Made by a program: the position numbers and the translations under genes
The notes under the pieces: generated by a model
Database searches by the model: none
What the model saw: only the letters and a program-made list of their open reading frames with translations
What the model was told of the DNA's origin: nothing
In this document: positions 46,439-59,500 of the stretch, piece by piece
Numbering within the stretch: position 1 is the first letter of the stretch
Layout: each line of letters opens with the position of its first letter
NCBI GenBank assembly: GCA_013399875.1
Contig: VXAZ01009370.1
Span: 2,572,073 to 2,636,072, forward strand
Length of the DNA stretch: 64,000 nucleotides
Origin: Gymnorhina tibicen
Taxonomy: Eukaryota; Chordata; Aves; Passeriformes; Artamidae
Direction: 5' to 3'

Positions 46439-46921
46439 GCAACAGCAGTAACTTTTAGTGCAGTTTCTACTACACCACACAGAAGGATAGCCCCTCTCCA
46501 GGGAATGTGCACTTGAAGTAGAAGAAAACCCAACAAATGGACACAACAGTGTGACCAAATTAGCCCATGTAAAAAGCACTGGGTATCAGATGTCAGCCTC
46601 CAAGTAACAGTTCCCTGCTACCTGTCCCCACTGTAATTCAAGTTCCTCCCTAACACACAATCCTATGCTGCAGTGATTTTCTCACGAGACAAATAAGCCA
46701 TTTCCAGTTTTAAAATTTGGACTATTTGGAGGGACACTGTGTTACTTGTTAATGGTGAAGCTATGGAAAGGAGATAGTTCTCATCATGATCGCAGATGAG
46801 GGTCTTGCTTGTAAGAATTTTACGACTCTGCGCTCAGAAATCTCAGAGCCTCTTGATTCTACTGTTCATGCTGAGCTGACGCTCTTTTATCTCTAGCATC
46901 TCTGCTCTAAGCTCCGGGACA
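46433..46921 (-). other. OTOA: possible OTOA 3'UTR exon
   Basis: A TTTGATTTTCAG acceptor at 46922 (exon would start at 46921) lies downstream of the donor that follows the OTOA stop. An AATAAA on the minus strand at 46433-46438 could end it. This is inferred from splice signals alone. If the donor is unused, the 3'UTR would simply continue from 47488. Confidence 0.4.
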
Positions 46922-47488
46922 CTGAAAATCAAAGCAAAGAAAAATATTAAGTCTTTTGACATGCCTTGCTTTGCAGTCTTAAAGACCAAGTAGAATACTT
47001 AAGCATTTAGTTTGCCTAATTGGAATCTAAACTTTAAGCCCACCAGTGCTCTTCTTAAATATTAGCCTGTCAAAATGTTCAAATCCAATGAAAGTTAATG
47101 GCAATACTCTACTAAATAGAGTTTATCAAAGTGTTTGTGGAATAAAATCTTACACATAGCCTGGAATAGGCAAAACACAAGAGTAAAACCAAGAACATGT
47201 TCCAAATAACAATGCAGTAACTGACTGGTGTTACATGGAGTTTTAAATATAGCTTTGTTATGTTTGGCTTTACAATAAAGATAAGATAAAGTGTTTTCCC
47301 CTGGATTAGATTCAGAGATAGTCTAACCAAGGTACAAGACGCCTTTGTAATACAGGAAAATTATTCAAGAATTGTTATCTTTGTATTCAAAGCAGTAAGA
47401 GGGTCCCACAGTCCTTCTTCTCTGTTACAGGCGATCCGTGCTTCTGTTACAAAGTTACCTCCAACTGAAAATATAACTTACCTCGAGC

Positions 47489-47571
47489 TTAACAGCTGTG
47501 GGTTGAGAAAGGCAGGTGCAGTGTAAACACAGCACACAGCCAGATGCCAAAGCCGCTCAAACAAGGAGCAC
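47489..47571 (-). CDS. OTOA: OTOA last coding exon, probable GPI signal
   Basis: This 83-bp coding segment encodes [26 protein letters not shown], then TAA (47489-47491). Its position matches human SWGLWLGCPLLVLMAKLLW. A consensus donor (GAG/GTAAGT, junction between 47482 and 47481) follows the stop by seven bases, suggesting a separate 3'UTR exon. Confidence 0.85.
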
Positions 47572-50500
47572 CTGGAAAGCAGAAGGCTTTATGTCTTAGT
47601 GTCACGCTAAAGTTCACCTCTAGAAGTCTTATCTACACCACCCCAAAGAGGTGCAGCAAATTCCAACAGCTGAATCCTAACTGCATTCAGCTCTGAAGAG
47701 ATGTCACTTCCAGTTTAACATGCACAGCTCCAAAGAGAAGCATTTCTCAGGGAGACAGCAGTGATGGACAAGAAGCTCAAGAAGCTCAGGTGATCTTTAC
47801 CTGGAAAACTCCTCCCTTTGGCAGATCTCCAGAAGGAACAGGTCACACATGAGAGGGAGCTGGGCTAAGAGCACTTCCCAGGTGCTTCTGGGAAGGTCTG
47901 CTCTAATTCCAGCAAGGGCATCATAGCCATTTAGCTCCCCTTACTCCTATTTCAGCACTTCAGCTTCCCTCTCTCTCCTTCAACAGCTTATGTCTCGCTG
48001 GTGGCACTGGAAGCAACAATATTTACTGTCTGATAGGGATAAGTTCTCAACGTTGTCTTGACCATGTGCAAAGTCTCTCACTCTAATACATCCATAGACA
48101 TTGCCAGTGTGGCTTGCCCAGTATAAACTGCAATATGCAGAAGTAAAAGGTTAAACCACTGAAGTATGGGTACTAATAGGCCTTAATTCCAAATAGGATG
48201 GGAATGGCAGGAAAAACCATTCAATGGTCCTAGTCTGGATAAAGATGCTAATCCACCCCAGTGCTACCTCCTTTCCCACTTGCAGCTCTGCAAACAACGT
48301 TTTGCTGCACATAAAAGTTGTGACCTAAAGGTCCAGAGATGGAGACCCCTACCTTAAATTTAGGCAAAGAATATGGGAAGGAAGGAGAGGGAAAAGCTCA
48401 CTGTTTCAGACTACCTTTTACACAAGCTAGTGCTTAGCACAGTGTAATGCTACTGGACAGCTGCTAATGCCATCTGACAGTCTTCCTCCATTACCTCTTG
48501 CTGTGGGTAAGTCCAGCATCCTCCTGGCTCTTTGTCTGGGTCAGGCGTGTGATTTGAGGCACGACTGTAAAAGCTGGTTAGTAAATTCACTGCAACCCAC
48601 CCTCAGAGTAGAGGCCTGATCCTGGTGCGTGCTGCAAGACCTCACACCCCACTGGTCTGTGCCCTTCCCCGAAGCAGGAGCAGGGAGGGCTCCACTCACC
48701 GCTCGGAGCCGGGGTTTGCCCCTCCTGGGGAGACCCTGCACTGCTCTGCGTCCCCGGGCTGCTGCTTCTGGCTCCATCCAGAGCCAGCCCCAGGCTGTGG
48801 AGCTGGGATGCTCCCAGATGCTCCCTCTGCCATCCCGTAACCACGGCGGCGTTCTCAGGGCCCAGGTTTGCTATTTGTTCTGGGGACAATGCCTGGGAGG
48901 AACAAAAGACAGAAAAATTGGTTTAGGCTGTCAATTACAGAAGGCAGGTAAGGAATCAGAAGTCAGCACTGCCTTGCATTTGGAATGAGGGACAGTAGCC
49001 TGCAACATTGTGTTGCTATAAAAGAGCTCAATAGAGGTTTAAAAATCCTCTGTATTCATTTACTTCCCTGACCACTCATCTATCTGTCACCTTTCTCTTT
49101 GATGCTGGGAGCTGACCGCTTGAGAAGCTTTCTATGCCAGCACTGTATTGGGCACTTCTTCAGTATATTGTTGGAGTTTAATTTTCCAGCCATTTCTTTT
49201 CTGATTTGTTCAAAGACTGATGGCATTGTGCATCCTCTTGTGTTTTCATTTATTTTCCCTTACATCTGCTCCCAAGCAACCTCACTTGAACTTACATTTG
49301 ACCTTTCATTATAGTTAGCAGTAGAGCAATGAGATGAAAAGACCCCATGCTTTAATCTCATTATTCAATTTTTCTCTTTTAGATTGAAAATCTTCCCAGT
49401 TTGTTCATATTAAATTTAAAAATTAAACACAGCAATCATAATCTTAAAGTAATTATCTTATATCATGTAGCAATTAACCAGTTTGTAAAGCCTGCGTTAT
49501 TGGGCAGGCTGGATTGCTTTAGTTCTAGTTAACATTCTGCAGTCACAAGCCTTTTAACCCTCCTACACAACAAGCTTTTTTTCTTGCAAAAATTCTGCAT
49601 CCAGGTTCTACTTTGGAAAGACAAAATTCCCCTTGCAAGTAGGTCAGATGATGGAGCAAACCTGTGCCCGTTTTTCATTGTCTGCCAAATGGTGTGCTGG
49701 TTTAAACGGGGCAAACTCATGGAAATGCCTACATGTCCAGACATTTTGAATTAAGCATCTTCTTAACTCACTTGAGGTCCATACGACAATGTAATTTTTC
49801 ATAAATCAAAACCTGAATAATTTATACAGCTGCAAAATGAGGCCACAAAAAACCTGTGTAAAACCAAAACCTGCTTTGAACCTTTCAAATACAGAAAACT
49901 CTTCCAAAGAGGTACCCTGCTTTTTGTTAATCACTTTTTGTACTATCATTATTACTCTTACTAACAAAAACGTTGTTTGATAGAAATTCTACAAGATTAT
50001 ATGGAGATGTTTTGCAAAGAAATATTTTCAGTAAGGACATTTGAGGCATATCTGAACTGTCAGTGGTACTGGGCACAAACAGTTGATGCTCAAGGAGTTT
50101 TTCTCTTTTATGGGAGCTGACACAGTTAACTCTCTGTTTAGCTCATCTGTCCATAAGTACATTGCTTGCTTGAGCATCTGAAGGAGACCAGCCCAGGCAG
50201 AGTATTAATCTTGTCACTAAGTCAAAGAAAGTCCGGGGCAATGATCTCAGGATCCCTGTTCTAATTTCTGGTCCACATTCAGTACTGCTGTAATTAGATG
50301 TAATTCCTTTCTGATCTGTATCTGCCTGTACAATCTGTTTTTCAGAGCTAACTCAGGAGAATGGTGCCAGATTTTAGGTTAATAAAACAGCTCTTACACA
50401 GTCAGCAGAGAAATCTGTAGCTATTACAGCATCCTTGCAAATGTTAATAAACAGAAAAGAAAACTCAGATCTGAATAAAAAGTTGGAAGATACAGAGTCC

Positions 50501-53500
50501 ATTCCCTGTTTTGTGATACTTGCTTTTTCTTTGGGATGCATTCTGAAGGACGAATAAAGTTGGTCTAGCATATTTCATGGGCATCACAAATACGGATGAT
50601 ACAGCTGAAAGTTAATGTTCCAGATCCTTGATGGTCTCTCACTTAACAGACCATAGAAAATTTTTTGCCAAAACCCAAAAGCTATAAATCAGTGCTGCAA
50701 TTTGTTTATGCTAGAGTAAAACCAATAGAAATTTAGTAACTTCTTCAGTAATCAGGCTCTTACTTGGAAAATTTCAGGAGGTATATGTCTTACTGCTGAT
50801 GGCTGGAAATATGGCATCAAGCTTTTATCAAAAGCTTTTAATTCATCCTCATTCAAACCACCTAAAAAACACAAACAAAACTCAGTTAATGTTCTTTTTA
50901 TTAGATTTATTTTTAAGGTAATATAAATGTTAAGCATTTATAAAAATATATGTAATAAATGGTTTATTCCAGGGCATTATAGAGAGAGATGCTGGTTCTT
51001 TTTATGTTTTGTTTCTTTCATTACATTTCAGCATTACAAATCACCTGACCTTAGCCATTGACATGGAATGTACTCTACCTGACCTATTTTATCTTGGAAA
51101 AGAGAATTACAAAAACCTATAAAATCATAAGCAGTGTTATTAGGGACTGCTTGCTCACAGGCTCTTCTGATCCAAGGTGAGGGAGCATAATCATGCAGTG
51201 GGAGTGACTTCTTCACCCCTCAGGTAGTTATAGTGGGGAATCATTGCCACAGGCATCGGGGATGCTAAAATTTATGAGAGTTCAATGTGCAATTGAACGA
51301 TAGCAGGGAAACAAATCCAGGAACAAAACTGGGAGTGACCTCTGGCTCAGGAAATCTCCGAGGCCGCAAGAGCACTCTGGAGAAATATCACTCCAGGCTA
51401 ATCCTGCCCTTGTGCTCTTCCCTGGGCAGCCCATTCTTTCCAGGCACGATGCTCGGGCAGCCAGAGCACAGCTCCTCCCAGTACAGCCTGGTTCACAAAG
51501 AGTGACAGGGTCTGGAATCCTGCTTGGTTCTGCCTTCCTTGATTTACCCTTTCCAACTTACAGGACCCAAGTCACTTCAGGCTGTGCTTCCCAGGGTCAG
51601 TTTGACCAGCTTTGCAGAACCTTACAGAGAATACCACTTTTCCTTAGTGCTTCTGAAATTGCTGGATGCCTGTGCCTGCAGGTGACTCCCCTCTGGAAGA
51701 AATGTCTTTCACCAGTCTAGAAAAATTCCCAGCTACGTGAACCCGTCTCTTAATAGCAGTGCTTCACAACCATCACCATCTGGAGTCGTAGCTTTGTTAC
51801 CTGCTATAGTACCAATTTCCTGTAAAATAGAGCCATTCCAGCTGGTAGCAGCACCAAACACGGATTCTGTCAGCTTCTTAAACTGCCTCAGGACAGGGGT
51901 GCTACAAAACAACAGGCCAATTCTTGCAACTGCAGCACTGCAAAAGGCAACGAGGTCAACGTCACACGCTGCAATTACATGCAGTATAAACAGGCCTGGA
52001 ATATACTTAGCTTGCTTTAAGAAGACTGTAAAACCTATTTTCAGTTTAAAATACACGTACATAAACTGCATGCAAACCTTTAAGGTTTTGAGCAAAAACC
52101 TGGATTTCTCGATGCAATACTTCAATGGTGGGATATAAACGGCAGAGGAACACTATAAAAGAACATGTTTTAAACAACTACTGTATGCCTTCCACAACAG
52201 TGACTGCTTTTCTAAAGGCATTTAAAAGGCAAAAACGTGTCCTTTAGGCTCTGAAAATCTCAACAGGACAAAAATGGCACAATAAATTTTATCAATAGAG
52301 TTACTAATAAATATTTCATTGGGTATAAAATGCAGTACCTGAATTCAGCAGTCCTTATGGATGCGATTTCTGTGGAGTTCAAAGCACAGAGGATTGCTCC
52401 CAGTCCAACTAAATCAAAACTTTTTAGCGTGCTGATGGTCTGGCCAGAGTCTTCTAGAAAACCTTGCAAAATAGCTCTTGCCTACAAAACCAATAAGATA
52501 ATATGCATGAACAGGGTAAATATAATCGAAGGGTTTGTTACTAGATGGTTAAAATCTTACCAGAAGCTGTGGAACATAAATATATATCCTGAGCCTCCCC
52601 AGTGTATGGCCACGGCCTTCAGGAGGAGCACTGTCACCACCTATATGTGACACTAAAACAGGGCACTGTTGCCCAACCACTGGCTAAGTGCAAATGGTGT
52701 GAAAACACCGTGTACTTCTTCTGCCAGGTCACAAGGAAAGCCTTCACCAGAAGAAATGGTGCAGGATTGCCTCACAGAATCAGTTAAAATGCTACAAGAA
52801 AATATAAAATACCTAAGGGGATCAATACGTAATTTTCATTGTTTTGAATACTCAGGATGACTTGTCTTATTTAAGTGCCATGTATCAGTGGTGACCTGTG
52901 TTTAGGATTAATTTTCAGATATGAATGGGATATTGGTACCAAAGTGCCCTTCCAAGACAAAGTAATTTAGGATGGTGCTCATTCTAAATGAAGCCTTTAA
53001 AAACTGAGCCCAGCTCAAGCCTGTCACCGAGGCATCCTCCAAATCCAGCGAAAGAAACAAGCATCTTCCAAGATTTCTTAATCTATCCCCAATGCTGAGC
53101 CTCAAATAAGTAGCTTAACTAGCTGACTAACTTTTAGACAACAGAAGTTCAGCAGGATGAATCTCTTTTAACTAGCTGCTCTTACTGACAGCAGGAAACC
53201 TCAAAAGCAAACTGGTTTTGTATGAAGTCCTCCCAAGTGCTTCCTTCTTATGGTGCCCTTCAGAACATGAATCTATTAAAACAGAGTTGAGATATTCTGC
53301 CAGAACTGCCACCATGCCAGCATCTGTGCAGCCACAGAGCCCTGATGGTATGGGTCACAAAGTCAGAAATATGCTGCCAATTGCATGTATAAATAAAAGT
53401 TTTTAACTCTTATTATGAAAGTCCCATTGACACAACTAGAAGTATCCAAGGAAAGGAACATGAGAGGAGTATATCTGCTAAAAGAGGGCTTCTAGGGCGA

Positions 53501-56500
53501 TGCTGGGGTTGGGGCACACCACTTATTCTGTGATTGTCCTTAGTTAGGAAGGACTGGTGCTCCTAGCAGTAGTGTCTATTCCAGGGCCAGTGTGAGAGGA
53601 GCTGCTGACCTCTTTCCACTGCTTGGCAGGCAAGTGCTAAAGAACACACTCAGCCCCACCCCGATTAACAGTGATTGATGTTGTCTTGGCCACCTCCCCA
53701 GGGAAGCCCCCAGCCAGGCAGACACCAGTGCCACTTCCACTGGGGTCACAGCTGCAGAAAAGCAGCAGGGAGTAGTGTGGCTCTCTGGATCTGTTTCCTA
53801 GGCCATTCCAGGACTTGAGTCTCAAGGGGCTTGAATCCAGAGCCTTTCACCAGGAGCACATTCAGTACTCACTCACTCACCTGGGTAGGAGTCCACTCTG
53901 TTTGCTGACTAAGAACAGAAACGGTGTCAATGGAGTGCAGATCCAGCTCTGAGAGCTCCTGCTCAGTGAGTGCCAGAGCAATGCGGCCCAGGGAGACAGT
54001 CTGGTAACTCCTCCAGTCTGGCAGCGACCCCCAAGCCTTCAGAGGAGAGTATTAGTATCTGTTAGATCATTATGACTCTTCCTCTAGATACGCACCATTT
54101 CCAAACCCCTTGGTTTAAAAGTCCTAGAACCTGAATATTCCTCTTTGCACACAAAAGGCAGAGCTTAGGTATTGTGAAGGTTTTTGAGGTTCTACACCGA
54201 TAATGGTCAGTTCATCTAAAAATGCTGCAATTTTTGCAGCTTGGACTTGTTGATGAGTCAGAACAGGAACTGCTGGAAGTGTGGCTGTAGGAGCAAAACC
54301 ACTAAGAACAATAAAAATGGGAATCTGTGCCTAGATCCACACTGTTATACTGCCAAGAAAGCAGCACCTGGACTACCCAGGCTTCTACCCAGCTGCAGTC
54401 ACTCCAGGGGACTGACTTTAAGTTGCTTTTGTGACCAGTCACCCTGGCTCAGACACTGACAAGGAAAGATAGAGAATTGAGTAATACAGACAAAGAGCCA
54501 GTTCCTAAAGTTCCTATTTCTAGTTTGTGTTCACACAATGTTAAAATAAAAAATAATTTAAATGTGTTTGTATAGATACAATTAAATTTGTAAAGCTTTG
54601 TAAAAAATCCCCAAAAATAAGCAGGGGATCTTCCAAACCAGTACCAATGTATTTAAACTGACAACTTCCCCTGCTTTTAACTTTATGTGTGATAAAGTTA
54701 CAGTGATTGAAAAGCTGTCACCAAGCAGCCTGAAGGAAATTCTGATATCAGGAAGAGTTCTGCCTGAATAAAAAATAATAAAAGTCCATCAAGAGCTGAA
54801 TTTTCAGAGGCCAGAACTGTCAATTACATTGAGTTGACAATGCTAGAAGACAGGAAACAGTGGTCAGTATCTCCCTGGATGTGGCCAATTGCCTTTACAG
54901 AAAAAGACACTGGGTTTTGGCTGGAGGAAGTGACTTGAACAAGACAGGCATACATTAAAAAAAAGGCTCACTTTAAAGCCCTCATGTACTTCAGCTACTC
55001 TGCTTTGTGTCAGGGAACACGTGACAGGTTTCTAGTATAACACTGTGCTACTAACTCCACTTAGAAAATTACAACTGAAAGCCCAGGGCTGGGCTACTGC
55101 CTGAGTCAGAAAAATATTTACTCCATTTTCAGGATAGCTACAATTTAACTTTTGTTCAAAAAGTTAGAAGGGACAAAGCTAGTGGGGACGTGCTGAAGAG
55201 CATCTCTGTAGTTGCTTACTAAATAGTGTTTGCACCATCGGATAGACATGAAGCTGTACAATGTCCAGCAAATAAAGCAGCAGGGCTCAGGAATCTGGAT
55301 CTCTGGAATGAAATACTCCTTACACAGAGTTCGTACCAACGTGCATATCCAGCACAGAGCAGCCTCGGGGCTGCCAGGGTGCTTTTCCCAAATATGACCC
55401 TCGGGTTAAGGATTTGTTTAAGAGATGCACTGCTGGACCTCTACCTCCCAGCTGAGTTTCCACCAGATCTTTTATGTTGGTTTTACAATGTCATAAAGGG
55501 TCTGAGTCTGGGAAACTTCAATCTTTTCCAAAGAAAACAGACAGTAAAAAGCATTAGCCCAATTTTAAAGCTTTTAATTCTTTAGCTTAAGAGATACGTG
55601 AAACACTTGCAGGCAAAAATGCCATGTGTCTGTTTCCTGATCTAGGCCATAAACTACAGAATCTGAAGTACTCCGTAAATAGTATTATCTGACAGTGCTG
55701 GGTGAAATCTCAGGCAGAACGATATAAATAACACAACACATGAAACTGAAACACTCCTTTGTCCTCATTCACCTAGAGACTACAGATCCATACAGCTGTC
55801 ACTGCTGCAGAGCTGGGAGACCTTCCACTTACAAGTGAGCTAAGCTTCTTACTTTCATTAAGACACAATCTGATAACTAGACTTTTTGAATTAGTTTGGA
55901 ACAACGAGTAGTGTGGCTTAATGAAACCTTTAATCAAAGATATTAATAACATAACAGCATCTTATGCACATAATTTCAAAAAGCTTTGCCTGTCCTGTCT
56001 CATTTCTCAAGCTTCATGTTCAGTGTAACACCACGTTGCATTTTGCAAATTAATAGACAGGAAATCTGTCTTTGTCTAGCAGAAACCTGCACAAACACTC
56101 ACACACAGAATATACTGCCATTCAGTGCACTACATATCTGTGTGTCTTTGACTGAATATAGCCAGAAATGTGAGTGTATCAACCTTTCTGGCAATTTCCC
56201 TACAACTGGTACCACTCTGTAAGTACACCAATATGTTGCACTGCTGTAAAGAATATTAGTTCCCACCATCTCAGGGGAGCACTGTTTTTATTTTCTTCTA
56301 GGATTACATTTTTTCCCCTTTTCCTATCCACCCGTGTCCATGCTGAGAGGGAAGCTGTCTTGGGAAGAATACATTTGCTGCAGTTGTCCTCCTGCAACAA
56401 GGCAGCAGAGACACAACTGCAGAGAGTCACCATCTGCTTTCAGAAATCCGGGCAGTGCCGCTGCTCTTCAAGCACGTGCAGTTCCACTGTTTTAAAAGCT

Positions 56501-59500
56501 GAGCTTCACTGCTAAAAATTGCACAGTTGGCCTTATTTACCCAAAATCCATTGTCAGCTCCACTCCTGCCTGCAGCTGCTGGTTAAAGACGTGCTGCCCA
56601 GGCCCACGTTGTCCCCTGCTCCTGCTTTCCTCCAGAGGTCACAGCCCTCAGGTCTCCAAGCCTCTTGCACCCTGTACTACTTGCAGCCAGCTGCAACTTG
56701 TAGATGCTTCCCAACCTCATTCTGTCAGAATGATCTGATGGGACCTAAAAAGGACTTTTAAATGTTGGATCATTGTGACAGAAGGGGATTACAGAGTAGT
56801 AGCCATGCAGAGATGGGAGCAGAGAGCAGATAACCTCCAGCAGATGCTGCTGACAGGAAGCTGAAGCCAGGCTGGGGCCAGTAACCTCTTCACCTCTGGG
56901 TTTTTTGCAACCAAAGCAATTTGTCTTACTGCACCCTACGGCTTTTCCTTGCTGAACCAAAAGTACGTTTGGGAATCTGCCTGTTCCCTGGCAGTGCAGG
57001 CAACCACAAAGCAGCAAGAGGAGGTCACCCCCAGGGAGAAGTGCAATGGCAACAACAGGCATGGTGAGAGGTCTGACTTCTCTGCCAGCCCCCACTGGCC
57101 CAGGCAGGGCTGCTCAGAGCCCAGACCGGGTGCTGATGCCCCCAGACCCAGCCAGAGTGCTGACCTGCCCCCAGCATGGTTTTCTGTCCGACTGTGCTCC
57201 TGGTAAAGACAAAATGTCCATGGTTTTTTCCTCCCTAAAATTTCCTACTGATGGGTCTGTCCCTGCCTGCGACAAGAAGGTGGCAGAAGGAGCTTTACTC
57301 AGCCAGTAACTCCCTTCCAGCCAGTTTGGGTTTACCCCACTGTAAGCTATATTTAGCATCGATGTAGACAGTTTAACATGCCAAGCTTAATTCTCAGCAG
57401 GGCAATCAACAACCCCTAATACTGCTTGCTGATTTTTCATTTATGAAAGGAAAGTGAGGAGACAGCAGAAAAGCAATTCACAAGTAAAAACACTTCACTT
57501 TTCCAGCTGCCAATAGCTCAGAACTACTTGCCTGTTGACTCTAAAGCAAGGGCAATGTCTTCTACCACCACCTCACATTATTTTTCCAATAAACCATAGA
57601 TATTCTTGTGGCAGTAGTGACACTGACATAGCACAGTTATTTTAGAACTGCACAGTTCAATAACACCAAATCAAATTACAGATTTAATTTTCCTTTGCAG
57701 ACAGGATAGTTACCTGCTTGGCTTTTTCCTTCAAGGCAGTCAGCTGGGAGCTGTTAAAACCTGAGACAGCCCCAAGAAGTTCCACATTTTTGTCAAAAGT
57801 CCCTGGGTCCATGCATTCCAGTTCCTGAACTGACCAAAAGACATTCGCTTCTGCTAATTTAATTATTTCATTTGAAGAAGGAGCTCTGGTTCCCAGGCAA
57901 TCTGAAAAAAGTCAAATAGCAAGAGTTTTCATCAAAGAGATAGCAAAATAAACCAAAGCAATATTGATATTTAAGAGAGCAACAGACTATGAAAATTAAC
58001 TGCAGCTGATTTGATATTGATAAATTAATTATTTTGTAATTAAATAATTTAAAACATATTTATATTGTTAATGTCCTGGATATAAAACTAGAATTTGCCT
58101 AATTTGCAAGACATTGGTTATATTCTTTGTACTCCAAAGGCAGTGTATACTGGACAAGAGCAGACATACATTTCAGAACAGTTACAATGCAGGATGCCAC
58201 AATAAAACTAAAATATGGATGTGTGCAGTAAGAACAACCAGTATCTTGCAAGTTTCTTTCAAGTCTAATTCTCTAAAGGCATCAAAACCCAGGCAAGGGC
58301 TTGTTCTGAGGTGAAGCCACCATTTGCTGGGAGCCTTGATTTGATAAGGCAATTCGAAATGGAAATGTCTGGGATGACTCAGGTGGAAGTTCACCCAAAA
58401 GGGCTTCAGCTGAATAAACGTCACGTTCGACCAGTGAATCCAACTCCACAAGTAACAGACATGAGAGGTCCCTGCACTCTGAAATGCCCTGATAGAGATA
58501 TAAGCCTTGTAAGACTTGCCTGACATTTAAACAAGGTGAAGACAGAAGCTGGATGTGTCAGAGAAGCACGGTGCTTGTTCTTTATGTCAAGTCTGTTGTT
58601 AAAATGTCAGGATCTAGAGAGGGCTGTTCACTTACCACAGAACTGTTTGCACAGACAAACTGCCTTTAAAAATCTTATTTACAGTCGGGTTCTGGCCCTA
58701 TGCATTATCAAACCAGACAGCTTCCATTGTGTGTTTTAACAAATCCTAGTCTTTGTTGGCATAATCTACCTCTAATGTTGATGGAAAGCAGAAATTAGAA
58801 TCCTAATGTGGTTGTTTACTGCTCCCTCTCCTGTCACTAATTTAGGAAAACCTTATTAAATAATTATCTAAACCAAATAATCCCTACATGTCTTCAGATA
58901 CGGTCATTACCAGTAAAAAGCATGAATTTCACAGATGCTGTGCCTCAGCTAAGCTCCCCCAGATAAATAAATTAAAGCGAGGATGTACAAAGTAGATTTG
59001 TACTTTGAAAGGAGGCAGAGGAGGGATTTATTTGCATCAAAGGAAGCTGCAGTAGTGGGTAGAACACTGAAAAGATTGAATCTGTTGAGCAAACGAAATT
59101 GCTGTTCAGCTTCCACTGTACCAGCTGATGTTCTGCTCTCCCTCTACCTCCCTCTTGTGAAGCTGCATTGTTTCCCTTTCCCCTGCTGCAGAAGGTCAGC
59201 TTTTCTCATGTAAATACTGCCCATCCAGACACAGTGCAGCACCCTTCCCCAAGTCATGAGAACCTAAGACTTTGTGTCCTTGGAAAAAACCCCATTGATG
59301 TTATTATTTTTAACACACCACATATGCTGGTGCAATTACACAGGGAAATACTAATTAGATTTTTGATCTGATGCCACTGATGCTCTTCCTTTTGCTATAC
59401 ATTTATTTTGATGAAAAACATATGTATAGATGTATATATATATATACATACATTATAATATCTCAGTGCTTGTGGTGAGAAACCTGAATTCTTTCTCCAG

